Shown here in pieces: positions 20,023-28,788 of a stretch of DNA of 64,000 nt (positions within the stretch are counted from its first letter, which is position 1; each line of letters starts with the position of its first letter). Origin of the DNA: Pseudoalteromonas caenipelagi (GTDB lineage: Bacteria > Pseudomonadota > Gammaproteobacteria > Enterobacterales > Alteromonadaceae); NCBI RefSeq assembly GCF_013140855.1, contig NZ_JABBPG010000003.1, positions 310,001 to 374,000 on the forward strand. The letters are read 5' to 3'. A program made the translations under genes and the position numbers. Below the pieces are notes generated by a model, which saw only the letters and a list, made by a program, of their open reading frames with translations, ran no database searches and was not told where the DNA came from.

Positions 20023-20682
20023 TTAGGCTTCGTAGGTAAGAGGGTCTTGCGCATTATTTAAAGAAAATGCCTCAAGGCGCTCTTGGCAGGCACCACACTT
20101 TCCGCATGCTTTCTCGCGCCCATTATAACAAGTCCACGTATCAGAATAATCAAGCCCCATTTTCAGGCCATCAGTAAGAATATCTATTTTGCTACTATTT
20201 AGATAAGGGCAGACAATTTCGATTTCTTCATAGTTAGCAATTCTACAAACATCATCCATTTTTTTGACAAACTCAGGACGACAGTCTGGGTATATCGCAT
20301 GATCACCTGAATGGGCACCATAAAATACTTTATTGGCTTTTAGCGATACTGCGTAACCGACAGCCAAAGAGAGTAAAATCATATTACGGTTTGGCACGAC
20401 AGTGCTTTTCATACTTTCTTCTTCGTAATGGCCTTCAGGTACGTCAATATCATCGGTCAGTGATGAACCACCGATAAGCTGATTGATAGCTGAAATATCA
20501 ACTACCTTATGTGCGATATTAAGTTTCTCACATACTTGTGCTGCCACTTGTAGCTCTTTGACGTGACGCTGACCATAATTGAAAGACAGCGCATAGACTT
20601 CATAGCCTGCACGAACGGCTTTGTTTAATACGGTGTATGAGTCCATACCACCAGAATAAATGACAACAACTTTTTCGCTCAT
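20023..20682 (-). CDS. queC: 7-cyano-7-deazaguanine synthase
   Basis: About 219 residues from ATG 20682 ([19 protein letters not shown]). The adenine-nucleotide alpha-hydrolase P-loop is SGGMDS, and the Zn-binding cysteines are in [22 protein letters not shown] at the C-terminus. The enzyme turns 7-carboxy-7-deazaguanine into preQ0 using ATP and ammonia, the step after QueE in queuosine synthesis. The frame continues 25 codons upstream, but those residues do not resemble QueC, so I use the internal ATG. It is divergent from queE across a 122-base gap. Confidence 0.95.
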   Translation of the reverse strand: MSEKVVVIYSGGMDSYTVLNKAVRAGYEVYALSFNYGQRHVKELQVAAQVCEKLNIAHKVVDISAINQLIGGSSLTDDIDVPEGHYEEESMKSTVVPNRNMILLSLAVGYAVSLKANKVFYGAHSGDHAIYPDCRPEFVKKMDDVCRIANYEEIEIVCPYLNSSKIDILTDGLKMGLDYSDTWTCYNGREKACGKCGACQERLEAFSLNNAQDPLTYEA

Positions 20683-20804
20683 AGGTGTTTTGCCTCGATT
20701 TTGATAGAGGTTTACTTCAGGGCGCGATATACTACACGGCCGCCGAGGAAATAACAATTTCCATTGGTGTTTTTTTGAGTTTGTGAAGTTGTTACGGAGC
20801 CGTT

Positions 20805-21470
20805 TTGTACAAAATAAACGAAATTTTTGAAACCATACAGGGTGAGGCCAGTTACACTGGAGTGCCTTCTATTTTTTTGCGTTTGCAAGGCTGCCCTGTG
20901 GGCTGTGCTTGGTGTGATACTAAGCAAACGTGGGATGTAAATCCTACTTATTTGATTTCGTTAGATAAAACGGTTGAAAAAAAAGCTGATTCAGAATGGT
21001 GGGCGGAAGCAACTTCAGAACAAATATTGAGTTTATTTAAACAGCGTGAGTATCAAGCAAAGCATGTTGTTATAACCGGTGGTGAACCTTGTATGTTTGA
21101 TTTAGTTCCGCTGTGTGAACTGTTACACGAAGCAGGCTACAGTACTCAAATAGAAACTAGCGGTACATTTGAAATTAAAGTACCCGAGCAAACTTGGGTC
21201 ACAGTGTCGCCAAAAATAAATATGCGCGGTGGCTATGAAGTACTGACCAGTGCTATGCAGCGAGCAGATGAGATCAAGCACCCTGTCGCTATGCAAAAGC
21301 ATGTTGAAGAACTGGAAGCTTTGTTTGAAAAAACCGGAATTACGCCAAAGCTTGTTTACTTACAACCCATAAGTCAAAAGGCTAAAGCAACTAAACTTGC
21401 GATAGACACTTGTATGAAGAAAAACTGGCGATTGTCAGTGCAAGTACACAAATATATTGGTATTAATTAA
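20805..21470 (+). CDS. queE: 7-carboxy-7-deazaguanine synthase (radical SAM)
   Basis: A 221-residue radical-SAM enzyme. It begins [18 protein letters not shown], and the iron-sulfur cluster cysteines are in [16 protein letters not shown] (C-x3-C-x2-C). It converts 6-carboxytetrahydropterin to 7-carboxy-7-deazaguanine. The start is TTG 20805, supported by a GGAG site about 7 bases upstream and by the good match of the N-terminus to QueE. Divergent queC and queE are a common pair, but queD and queF are not in this window. Confidence 0.94.
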   Translation: MYKINEIFETIQGEASYTGVPSIFLRLQGCPVGCAWCDTKQTWDVNPTYLISLDKTVEKKADSEWWAEATSEQILSLFKQREYQAKHVVITGGEPCMFDLVPLCELLHEAGYSTQIETSGTFEIKVPEQTWVTVSPKINMRGGYEVLTSAMQRADEIKHPVAMQKHVEELEALFEKTGITPKLVYLQPISQKAKATKLAIDTCMKKNWRLSVQVHKYIGIN

Positions 21471-21500
21471 GCAAGTATTGCCAGCAGATAACAGAACGTT

Positions 21501-21530
21501 TGATTGGATGAACTTATCGCCATCCAATCA
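21501..21530. terminator. Bidirectional terminator between queE and the hydrolase gene
   Basis: A 10-bp perfect stem TGATTGGATG / CATCCAATCA with a 10-base loop sits between convergent genes. T runs are weak on both sides. Confidence 0.55.
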
Positions 21531-21542
21531 TTGAATTACAGT

Positions 21543-22472
21543 TTATAGAACCTTTTTAACCCATTCATTCATATCTTTTATCACTAAAGCTAGGCGACTT
21601 TCACCCTTGCTATCATCAAATCCATGATCTAACTCAGGGTAAAATTTAAATTGAATGTTGTGCTTGTGCGATAAAGCAGCTTGCAAGGCTTCGACCTTCA
21701 CGGGAGAGACATTCAGATCGGCACGTGCTTGTATAATCAGCGTTGGAATATTGATACCTTTAAGCGTGCTTAATTGGTCAATTGACAGCATTTCAAACCA
21801 CCACTTGTAGCCGTGATCACTGACTATAATATCTTTGGGTGCTTGGTTGAGAATATGCTTAGCAAATCCTTTAAACTCGTTGATGCTTTGTTGAGCATCA
21901 GCCTGGTTTTGGTGCTGTGCTGTAATATTATGCACAACATCATCAATAAACCAGCGACTGCCGCCATTAAAAGCGATTACAGCATTCACATGATGTGTTG
22001 CTGCTGCTAATAAGTTCGCAACCACTGCGCCTTCACTGCCTCCCACAACTACCACCTTTTTGTAGCCATTCGCCTGTTTGACTTTATTTAACACAATATC
22101 GGCATCTGTTACCCGAGTATACGGTGAGTCGTTGTGAAGATATTCCACAGGGCAATCCTCTCGTCCAGGATTTTTATCATAGGCAAGCTTGTTGTTTAAT
22201 CCATACTTCTCGATAAGTAGTAAGTCAGAATCAGGGAGGACATTTTCATAGTGTTTGCTAATGGAGTCGATATTCAAAGCACTATTACAACTAGAGCCTT
22301 GTAAAATGACTAGTAGGGCATCAGTGCTTTTTTCTTTGTTATTTTTTAAAAGGTGATAAGTAATGTTTGAGCCATCAGATCTCTCAGCCAGATATGAACT
22401 TTGAAAGCGCTCGCTTGCAGAGGAGTTAGTAGATAAAAAGACGAGTACGGCGATAATAATCCTATAGAGCAT
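21543..22472 (-). CDS. Secreted alpha/beta hydrolase
   Basis: A 309-residue protein with a signal peptide of about 18 residues (ends STNSSA). The nucleophile elbow is GGSEGAVVAN (G-x-S-x-G), and the catalytic His lies in DHGFDDSKGE near the C-terminus. An acid is expected in IQARADLNVSPVK. This is the hydrolase fold of esterases and peptidases; no substrate can be assigned. There are four cysteines, which may pair in the periplasm. It is a single gene convergent with queE. Confidence 0.8.
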   Translation of the reverse strand: MLYRIIIAVLVFLSTNSSASERFQSSYLAERSDGSNITYHLLKNNKEKSTDALLVILQGSSCNSALNIDSISKHYENVLPDSDLLLIEKYGLNNKLAYDKNPGREDCPVEYLHNDSPYTRVTDADIVLNKVKQANGYKKVVVVGGSEGAVVANLLAAATHHVNAVIAFNGGSRWFIDDVVHNITAQHQNQADAQQSINEFKGFAKHILNQAPKDIIVSDHGYKWWFEMLSIDQLSTLKGINIPTLIIQARADLNVSPVKVEALQAALSHKHNIQFKFYPELDHGFDDSKGESRLALVIKDMNEWVKKVL

Positions 22473-22670
22473 AGATTTTTCCTTAATATTTTAATTATTC
22501 AAACATCTAAAAAGCTAAGGTGATAGATAATAAACTAAGGCGAGAGTTCATTTGGATATAATGTTTTTTCAGCTTACTTTATCTTTTGGTGGTTATTTTT
22601 GCTGATTCAGAAGAGTATTTTTTGATAGCGGGGCACAGGGGTACCCCGCTCAAAAATGATAGGGATTGGC

Positions 22671-23141
22671 TTAGTTAGCTTGTAAGTAGTCAATTACCAC
22701 TTGATGGTGGTCTTTGGTCTTAAACTTATTAAACACATGTTTGATTTTGCCATCTTGGCCTATTAAAAAGCTGATACGGTGAATACCATCGTACTCTTTA
22801 CCCATAAACTTTTTAAGTCCCCACACGCCAAAGGCATCCGCTATGGCATGATCTTCGTCAGACAATAAATCAAAGTTAAGTTCTTTTTTGGTTTCAAAGT
22901 TCTTTAATTTTTTTACCGGATCTGGGCTGATCCCCACTGCAACAGTATTAAGCTCAGCAAGCGCTGCCTTATGATCTCTTAGTTGCTCAGCCTGTACCGT
23001 ACAGCCAGGTGTTAGGGCTTTAGGGTAGAAATACACCAATACTTGGTTTTGCTCAAGCAGCGTAGCCAAAGAGACAGTTTCATCATTTTGATTTTGCAAA
23101 TTAAAAAGAGGCGCTTGCTCGCCAGCAGTTAATGTTTTCAT
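22671..23141 (-). CDS. bcp: Thioredoxin-dependent peroxiredoxin, Bcp/PrxQ family
   Basis: A 156-residue cytoplasmic peroxiredoxin that reduces hydroperoxides. The peroxidatic Cys is in PKALTPGCTVQAEQLRDH. E. coli Bcp has a second Cys five residues later (PGCTVQACGLRD); here that position is Glu, so the usual intramolecular resolving Cys is missing and the protein is probably a 1-Cys type. It begins eight bases after the gcvR stop codon on the same strand, the normal gcvR-bcp operon. Confidence 0.93.
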   Translation of the reverse strand: MKTLTAGEQAPLFNLQNQNDETVSLATLLEQNQVLVYFYPKALTPGCTVQAEQLRDHKAALAELNTVAVGISPDPVKKLKNFETKKELNFDLLSDEDHAIADAFGVWGLKKFMGKEYDGIHRISFLIGQDGKIKHVFNKFKTKDHHQVVIDYLQAN

Positions 23142-23149
23142 GTTAATCC

Positions 23150-23683
23150 TTAGCGAATTCGTCTTAAAATATAATCTACGTTGAGTGTATGAGAAAGATC
23201 TTCAAAACGGATTTTAAATTCATCTACGTTTACGTCGGTTGGTATATTAAACTCAATTTCACAGCGCATGTTTAAGTCATCACCTTGTTCAAAAGTATCT
23301 GACTTTAAGGAACAAATGCTTATCTGTTGCTCTGCAAAAAAGCGTGTCACTTTACTAAGCGTACCAGGTGTGTCTAAGCCTTCATACACCAGTGTGTAAC
23401 CGGCGCTAAAATCTCCCTGTTGATGGGAGTTTGTGCGCTTCATCATAGTCAGAAGACCTAGCTCCATCCCTTTGACCGGTAAGCTGTGCTCTACGCGACT
23501 AATGGCAGACATGTCACCACTGAGTAACATAATAAAAGTGAATTCGTTGCCTAAAATCGCAATGCGACTGTCAATAATATTACAATGACAATCACTAACA
23601 AGCTGTGTAAGTTCACTTACTATCCCAGAACGGTCTTCACCTATTGCGGTTAATACCAGTTGTTGATTGGCAAATGCAGTCAT
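23150..23683 (-). CDS. gcvR: Glycine cleavage system transcriptional repressor
   Basis: A 177-residue protein with two ACT-type domains. The first starts LVLTAIGEDRSGIVSELTQLVSDCHCNI, and the second starts YTLVYEGLDTPGTLSKVTRFFAEQQISI. GcvR binds GcvA and glycine and turns off the gcv operon; it has no DNA-binding domain, and none is seen here. Length, domain count and the neighbouring bcp all agree. Confidence 0.93.
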   Translation of the reverse strand: MTAFANQQLVLTAIGEDRSGIVSELTQLVSDCHCNIIDSRIAILGNEFTFIMLLSGDMSAISRVEHSLPVKGMELGLLTMMKRTNSHQQGDFSAGYTLVYEGLDTPGTLSKVTRFFAEQQISICSLKSDTFEQGDDLNMRCEIEFNIPTDVNVDEFKIRFEDLSHTLNVDYILRRIR

Positions 23684-24028
23684 TAATGAAATCTAACCTC
23701 TGTAAATGTACTTTTATCCACCCAAGCGATGCGAAGAATACATTGGACAATTGATATTTAACCGAAAATGGTACCACAGAATTTTGAGCTAAACATGTCT
23801 GTTTTAGAATTTATTGCCTCAAAGGCGGATAATTTTATGGCTTTCTTGTGTTTATGCCCATTGGAAAGTACCATAGTTGCAAATTTTTAGGTTGATCATA
23901 ACTAACCCTATAATTTCCATAGAGCTTGTCATCTTTTGGAAAATTTTGAATTGACAGTGAACCAAACCAGCATTCCCCACTCATAGTAATGAAATAACAA
24001 TTAATGGGTCTGCTAAGGAGAATAATCA
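23684..24028. other. 345-base gap between gcvR and bamC without dapA
   Basis: This divergent region carries the promoters for gcvR-bcp and bamC. In many gammaproteobacteria dapA lies directly before bamC, but no dapA frame or remnant is seen here. A short minus-strand reading frame (23835-23984, about 49 codons, MSGECWFGS...) lies in it; it has no clear ribosome site and I do not treat it as a gene. Confidence 0.6.
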
Positions 24029-25090
24029 GTGCAGTATTGGATCCCAAAAACGTTGGCAATCGGCGTATTACTTGGTTTATCTGGATGTAGTGTTTTTACC
24101 AATGATGCGCATCATCAGCGCAACTACCGTGTAAATGAGCCTGTTCAAGTCCCAGCAAACCTACAACAGCCAGCTCAAGATCCTATGTATAAAATGGCAG
24201 TGGCGCATTTTGACAACGACCCCAAAGCGAAAGGTTATCGACCCCCGCAACAAATCTTGACTATTGCGAAAGGGAGTTGGGTTGAAGAAAATGATGAAAT
24301 GGCCCGAGTTTATTTTGATAAAAATGACGGTATTGACAATCTTGTTGACTTTATCTGGCAATCAATAGACGGTGTGATGGCGCGTCATCAAAGTACATTG
24401 ACAGAGGATAATCGCCAGCAGGGAGTGGTAAGCACCGATTGGTATTCGTTGATCAAGCCAGTTGAAGGGTGGTTTTGGGAAGACGAAGAGGTTATTTCTC
24501 AACAACGATTCCGTTTTTTTGTTGAGCAAAAAGAACACCAAAGAACAGCTTCATTGCGCGCTGAATTGTTGGATTATCGAAGCGAAAAAGTACAACTTAG
24601 CGACATGTTAAAGCAACAACTCGAGGCGCGAGCGATAAATGAAGTAATCACTGAGTTTGACTATTTATACCGAATATTAGAAGTGCAAGTAAGAAAGCAA
24701 CAGGGCGTTTTATCTCTTGCGCTTGGTTTTGATAAGCAGGGTAATGGGGCAATGTTGACTGAACAATCAGCAGACATTGTCATCGATAGATTTGCAGGCT
24801 TTTTGGAGCGTGTTAATTTTACAATTATCAAAATTGACAATGACAATGGTGAAATATCTACCCGCTATGAGAAACCTGACGATAGTGTTTGGGATTCAAT
24901 TTGGGGCGATGACGCTGTACAGCTACCTCTGGAAAGTGGTGATTATAAGATCACCGTGGCAACAACCAATGACGGCAGTACATCATTAACTTGGAAAGAT
25001 GCGCAAGGAAATGTGTTGGATACCGATGTTATGGCGCAATTACAACAAGTACTATTACAAGTATTGCGTGATAAGGGCCTTACTATTTAA
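24029..25090 (+). CDS. bamC: Outer-membrane assembly lipoprotein BamC
   Basis: A 353-residue lipoprotein of the BAM complex, which folds beta-barrel proteins into the outer membrane. The signal ends LLGLSGCSVF, where Cys20 is the lipidated residue. An unstructured N-terminal stretch with RNYRVNEPVQVPANLQQP is typical and is known to bind BamD. Two helix-grip domains follow (about residues 95-210 and 225-353). The start is GTG 24029 with an AAGGAG ribosome site 8 bases upstream. E. coli BamC is 344 residues, so the size fits. Confidence 0.9.
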   Translation: MQYWIPKTLAIGVLLGLSGCSVFTNDAHHQRNYRVNEPVQVPANLQQPAQDPMYKMAVAHFDNDPKAKGYRPPQQILTIAKGSWVEENDEMARVYFDKNDGIDNLVDFIWQSIDGVMARHQSTLTEDNRQQGVVSTDWYSLIKPVEGWFWEDEEVISQQRFRFFVEQKEHQRTASLRAELLDYRSEKVQLSDMLKQQLEARAINEVITEFDYLYRILEVQVRKQQGVLSLALGFDKQGNGAMLTEQSADIVIDRFAGFLERVNFTIIKIDNDNGEISTRYEKPDDSVWDSIWGDDAVQLPLESGDYKITVATTNDGSTSLTWKDAQGNVLDTDVMAQLQQVLLQVLRDKGLTI

Positions 25091-25113
25091 TCGGTGGGTC
25101 GTTTTTTCAATAA

Positions 25114-25143
25114 GAAAAGAGCTAAGGCTCTTTTCTTTGTTTT
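25114..25143 (+). terminator. Intrinsic terminator after bamC
   Basis: A 9-bp stem GAAAAGAGC / GCTCTTTTC with a 4-base loop is followed by TTTGTTTTTG, 23 bases past the bamC stop codon. Confidence 0.8.
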
Positions 25144-25158
25144 TGTAGGCTAAATATA

Positions 25159-26532
25159 ATGACAACACAAACAAGTCGTACTGCGGCGCTAGATTGGCGT
25201 ACGCTTTTTGCATTTATTGTCCCCTCTTTAATCGGTGTTTTTTTATTCATGACACCCGTTGCTATTGGAGAGGCGATGACCATTCCCATTGCTGTGATGG
25301 CAAAAGCGTTGCAAGGGGTTGTTGGTCCATATGTTGATACTTTGATCCTCGCTATCATTTGTACAACAGGAGTAATGAGCCTTTTGGTTACACTGTTTAA
25401 GCCTGCACCATTGATGAAAATTGAATTGGTCCGCTATTTGTTTGAAGTCAGCTGGATTTGGCTAGTAACACGCGTCACTGGCATGGTGTTTATTTTAATG
25501 ACTTATTTTAAAGTTGGTCCTGATATGATCAACTCCAGTCATACCGGTGCGTTGGTTCTAAATGATTTACTCCCTGTGCTTTTTTCGGTATTCATTTTAG
25601 CTGGATTGCTGCTACCTCTTTTGCTTAACTTTGGATTACTTGAATTAGTGGGAACCTTGCTGACTAAAGTAATGCGTCCATTATTTGGTGTCCCGGGCCG
25701 TAGTGCTGTTAACTGCGTAGCTTCTTGGCTTGGTGATGGCAGCGTGGGAATTTTGATGACAGCAAGACAGTATGAAGATAAATATTACACACAAAAAGAA
25801 GCCGCTATTATTGGCACGACCTTCTCCGCTGTATCAATTACTTTCTGCTTAGTGGTCATTGGTCAGGTTAAACTAGAACATTTATTTGCCCCATTCTATT
25901 TGACCGTGTGTCTTGCTGGATTCGTTGCTGCGATTATTGTCCCTCGTTTACCTCCTCTGAGATTTAAAAAAGATGTTTATGTTGATGGTACTGAGGTTGA
26001 TGCTGAGGCAGAAGCTGTACCAGAGGGTAAAACTCTGTTTAAACATGCTTTAGACGTCGCTTTGTTGAAAGCGCAGAAGGCACCAGGAGTAAAAGGAACA
26101 GTGCAAGAGGGCGTTCACAATGCGCTGGATATGTTGTTTGCGGTTTTACCTGTTGTTATGGCTGTTGGGACAATGGCGTTGATAGTGGCTGAACATACCT
26201 CTATCTTTCAGGTGTTAGGCACACCTTTTGTGCCGTACCTAGAGCTATTGCAAGTACCTGAAGCTGCACAAGCTGCGCAAACCATCGTTGTGGGTTTTGC
26301 CGATATGTTTATACCTTCTATCTTGGCAGCCAGTAATATTGAAAGTGACGTAACGCGCTTTATTGTTGCCGCAATGAGTGTGACACAGCTAATATATATG
26401 TCTGAGGTTGGCGCTCTGTTACTAGGCAGCAAAATACCAGTCAATTTATTTGAGCTGTTTGTTATTTTTATATTGCGTACACTAGTGACATTGCCGGTGA
26501 TCGCACTAATGGCGCACTGGCTGGTGGGTTAA
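25159..26532 (+). CDS. YjiH-family membrane protein with nucleoside-recognition (Gate) domains
   Basis: A 457-residue inner-membrane protein with about ten hydrophobic helices. It starts LDWRTLFAFIVPSLIGVFLFMTPV, the YjiH-family N-terminus, and holds two Gate-type segments: SWLGDGSVGILMTARQYEDKYYTQKEA and FADMFIPSILAA..IESDVTRFIVAAMSVTQLIYMSEVGALLL. Relatives include nucleoside-recognition membrane proteins. The transported substrate, if any, is unknown. The gene reads through from a terminator and has its own promoter region. Confidence 0.82.
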   Translation: MTTQTSRTAALDWRTLFAFIVPSLIGVFLFMTPVAIGEAMTIPIAVMAKALQGVVGPYVDTLILAIICTTGVMSLLVTLFKPAPLMKIELVRYLFEVSWIWLVTRVTGMVFILMTYFKVGPDMINSSHTGALVLNDLLPVLFSVFILAGLLLPLLLNFGLLELVGTLLTKVMRPLFGVPGRSAVNCVASWLGDGSVGILMTARQYEDKYYTQKEAAIIGTTFSAVSITFCLVVIGQVKLEHLFAPFYLTVCLAGFVAAIIVPRLPPLRFKKDVYVDGTEVDAEAEAVPEGKTLFKHALDVALLKAQKAPGVKGTVQEGVHNALDMLFAVLPVVMAVGTMALIVAEHTSIFQVLGTPFVPYLELLQVPEAAQAAQTIVVGFADMFIPSILAASNIESDVTRFIVAAMSVTQLIYMSEVGALLLGSKIPVNLFELFVIFILRTLVTLPVIALMAHWLVG

Positions 26533-26552
26533 TTAATACGATTTAATTTATG

Positions 26553-26592
26553 CGTGGGATGAATTTACGCTCATTCCACGTCTTTATCTTTT
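26553..26592. terminator. Terminator between yjiH-like gene and DUF2897 gene
   Basis: A 10-bp near-perfect stem CGTGGGATGA / TCATTCCACG with one G-T pair is followed by TCTTTATCTTTTC on the plus strand. The right arm overlaps the last codons of the convergent small gene. Confidence 0.6.
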
Positions 26593-26750
26593 CTTTGAAC
26601 TGTATGCTCAGTTGGCTTAGTTTGTTTATCAATCTTGCCTTTTATATCGAATTTGGCTGAGTATTTGAGTAATGCAATGTTACTCCAAACTACCGCAAGC
26701 ACGGTGGCAATGATCAAAATGATATGCCAAGTTTCTAATTGCTCCAGCAT
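26571..26750 (-). CDS. DUF2897-like small membrane protein
   Basis: A 59-residue protein from ATG 26750 with a GAGGGG ribosome site. It starts LEQLETWHIILIIATVLAVVWSNIALLKYSAKFDIKG, with one membrane helix at about residues 7-29 followed by a basic Lys-rich tail. The pattern W.III....VV.SNI..LK.SAK matches the small DUF2897 family of Alteromonadales and Vibrionales, function unknown. The frame can be extended to 26828, but that stretch (Cys- and Lys-rich) is not like the family. Confidence 0.65.
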   Translation of the reverse strand: MLEQLETWHIILIIATVLAVVWSNIALLKYSAKFDIKGKIDKQTKPTEHTVQRKDKDVE

Positions 26751-26985
26751 GATGCCCCTCGTTTCATATTTACAGTGTTTGTATCTTTTTAACTTATAAA
26801 CAATACAAACTGAAGTGTTGTACTGCATTGTAGAGGTTTTGCTTCTTTACTGACAATTTATCTGTCAATTGTGTGAGATTTAATTAAGCATTTTTAACGC
26901 TATATTGGTATCATTCACCCAACAGTCAGGCTTTGGCACTTAGTCTGACAAAGACAGTAAATTTGGTTTTGTAAAAGGTGAAAAC

Positions 26986-28326
26986 TTGCTCATGGAACAT
27001 GTTTTAATTTGGCCATCTCAGTACCCGTTGTTGCTGCGTGGATTAATAGAGCAAAATGGTGCATTTATATTGGATGCATTAGAGTCTTGGCCAAATTGTA
27101 AGACGAGTAAAGATGAACAAGGTGTAGAGACAACCGTTTTGCCACCGTTGTTTTACCTACAATGGCTGAAACCGCTTGAGCCGTTTGAGTCATGTTACTT
27201 TCAGCATATTGATGAATATGACGAACAACAGCAGTCCTACACTCAGCAATTATTTGCCCATATTGAACAGTCAGGCATGACGCGAGAAGAACTGACTATT
27301 ATGTTGTTAAAGCGCGTCTCTCAATACAGTGATCTCATGCTGCAAAAAGACGCTGTTGCGTCCCCCAACTTCTTTGACTTATTAGTATCGTTGAAGTACG
27401 ACCAAGTGTTTAATTGGTGCCTGGAATCAGGCATGAAATTAACGGCATTAGAAACGTGTAGAATGTGGGAGCAAAAAGATTTTAAGGTTGCGATAGAACA
27501 ACATATTGCAACCTGTATTAGCGAACCTGACAAGACCGCGCAAATGGCAACCGATAAACTGCTGCAAGACAGCGGTGAATTTTATCATTTATTAGAACTT
27601 GTTTATGACGATAAAGCACAGATAGAGCAGTTACTTGAGCAGGCATTATTAAATCAAGTTATGTCAGATGATGTGAAACAACCTAAGTTGATGAATTTGC
27701 TAGCTCAGGGAGCTAAAGGCTCTGAGCGAGATGCGCAAGGTAGAACGGCTTTAATGTGGGCGGTAGAAAAAGGATTTGTGAACGTTGTTGAAAAGCTCCT
27801 TCCCAATCATGATGTAAACGAAATAGATGAGCAAGGCCAGACGTTGATGCATTTTGCTGTGAAGTCTAACTTGGCCAGTATGATTGACTTGATAATGAAT
27901 CAGGGTGTTGAGGCTACCAAACCGGATAGTTTAGGGCAAAGCCCGTATCGGTTGGCGATGAAATTGTCTTTGGTCGTTGCAAAAAAAACGCTCGAGCAAC
28001 ATGGTATCAAAGAGTTGTCTGAACAAGGAAAGCTAGTAAAAATCAAGCAGGTGCATTTTTTGTATGCATTGGTTAGTCTGTTATTACCTGTGCAACTTGC
28101 GCTGTTTTTTAGTGAGCAAGTTGCAGACAAGTCACTGCTTGTTTGGGGAGCAACAGGGGTAGGGGTACTTCTATTTTGGTTTGCGCGATGGGTTAGGCGT
28201 GGACAGCTTTATCCTAATATGAGCCACCCATGGTCTTTAAAAGGTCTCAGTGCTTTGAGTTGGTTTAGTGTTAGCGCTCAAGTATTATTTGCATTATTAA
28301 TATTGAGTACTTTGCTGCGAGGTTAA
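26986..28326 (+). CDS. Ankyrin-repeat membrane protein
   Basis: A 446-residue protein. The N-terminal half (about residues 1-230) is helical without a recognised domain and rich in Glu and Gln. Three ankyrin-like repeats follow at about 245-345, seen as DAQGRTALMWAVEKGFVNVVEKLL, DEQGQTLMHFAVKSNLASMIDLIM and DSLGQSPYRLAMK. Two or three C-terminal membrane helices close the protein (about 358-446). The start is TTG 26986 or ATG 26992; both fall after an aaggtg ribosome site. Ankyrin repeats bind proteins, so it could be an inner-membrane scaffold. Nothing here says what it binds. Confidence 0.7.
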   Translation: MLMEHVLIWPSQYPLLLRGLIEQNGAFILDALESWPNCKTSKDEQGVETTVLPPLFYLQWLKPLEPFESCYFQHIDEYDEQQQSYTQQLFAHIEQSGMTREELTIMLLKRVSQYSDLMLQKDAVASPNFFDLLVSLKYDQVFNWCLESGMKLTALETCRMWEQKDFKVAIEQHIATCISEPDKTAQMATDKLLQDSGEFYHLLELVYDDKAQIEQLLEQALLNQVMSDDVKQPKLMNLLAQGAKGSERDAQGRTALMWAVEKGFVNVVEKLLPNHDVNEIDEQGQTLMHFAVKSNLASMIDLIMNQGVEATKPDSLGQSPYRLAMKLSLVVAKKTLEQHGIKELSEQGKLVKIKQVHFLYALVSLLLPVQLALFFSEQVADKSLLVWGATGVGVLLFWFARWVRRGQLYPNMSHPWSLKGLSALSWFSVSAQVLFALLILSTLLRG

Positions 28327-28347
28327 ATCTCTCGCAGCATAAACATA

Positions 28348-28788
28348 TCAGTCTTTTTTCTCACTATTGTGAGCGGCTTTTTCTTCGGCAAGTTCATCCT
28401 TTAACTTACGAATTTTTAATCCCAGTTCCTGTCCCCTATGACGGGCATAATAAGTGCAACCGACGAACATAGCGGTGGCAAAAATGAGCTCCAGCGCCAC
28501 CCAAATAATTTCCTCAGGTGAGACCCAAAGCAAGCTAAGGCTATGAATGAAATAGATCATAACGATAAAGTTCGCCCAAGCGTATGTATAGGGTTTGTCT
28601 TGGATGATCCCTTTTAAGGGGAGCAGTAAAGGCAAAATGTATACGGCGAATACAAAGCCATTACTGTAGCCTTCGCGTGGCGCGAGTATAAATAGCCACG
28701 TAGGCATCAGAATTAACAGACCAATATAGCCAAACAACGCGAGTCGTTGGTAGGTTAAAGTTATGGGCTTTTTACTAGGTTTTGTCAT
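28348..28788 (-). CDS. DUF2069 membrane protein
   Basis: A 146-residue inner-membrane protein with four hydrophobic helices (RLALFGYIGLLILMPTWLFI near residue 12, VFAVYILPLLLPL, NFIVMIYFIHSL and VALELIFATAMFVGCTYYA). The conserved core LPLLLPLKGIIQDKPYTYAWANF is typical of DUF2069. The C-terminal tail is charged and coiled-coil-like. It overlaps wrbA by four bases, a conserved pair in gammaproteobacteria. The function is unknown. Confidence 0.8.
   Translation of the reverse strand: MTKPSKKPITLTYQRLALFGYIGLLILMPTWLFILAPREGYSNGFVFAVYILPLLLPLKGIIQDKPYTYAWANFIVMIYFIHSLSLLWVSPEEIIWVALELIFATAMFVGCTYYARHRGQELGLKIRKLKDELAEEKAAHNSEKKD

Noticed and set aside
20683..20804. Possible preQ1 riboswitch between queC and queE
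   Set aside because: No convincing preQ1 aptamer pattern; only a weak GC-rich inverted repeat is present.
22627..22650. GC-rich inverted repeat AGCGGGG / CCCCGCT between the hydrolase gene and bcp
   Set aside because: The flanking A and T runs are in the wrong order for an intrinsic terminator on either strand; it may still be a structural element.
23835..23984. A 49-codon minus-strand frame between gcvR and bamC
   Set aside because: No ribosome site, no similarity I recognise, and it covers the bamC promoter region.
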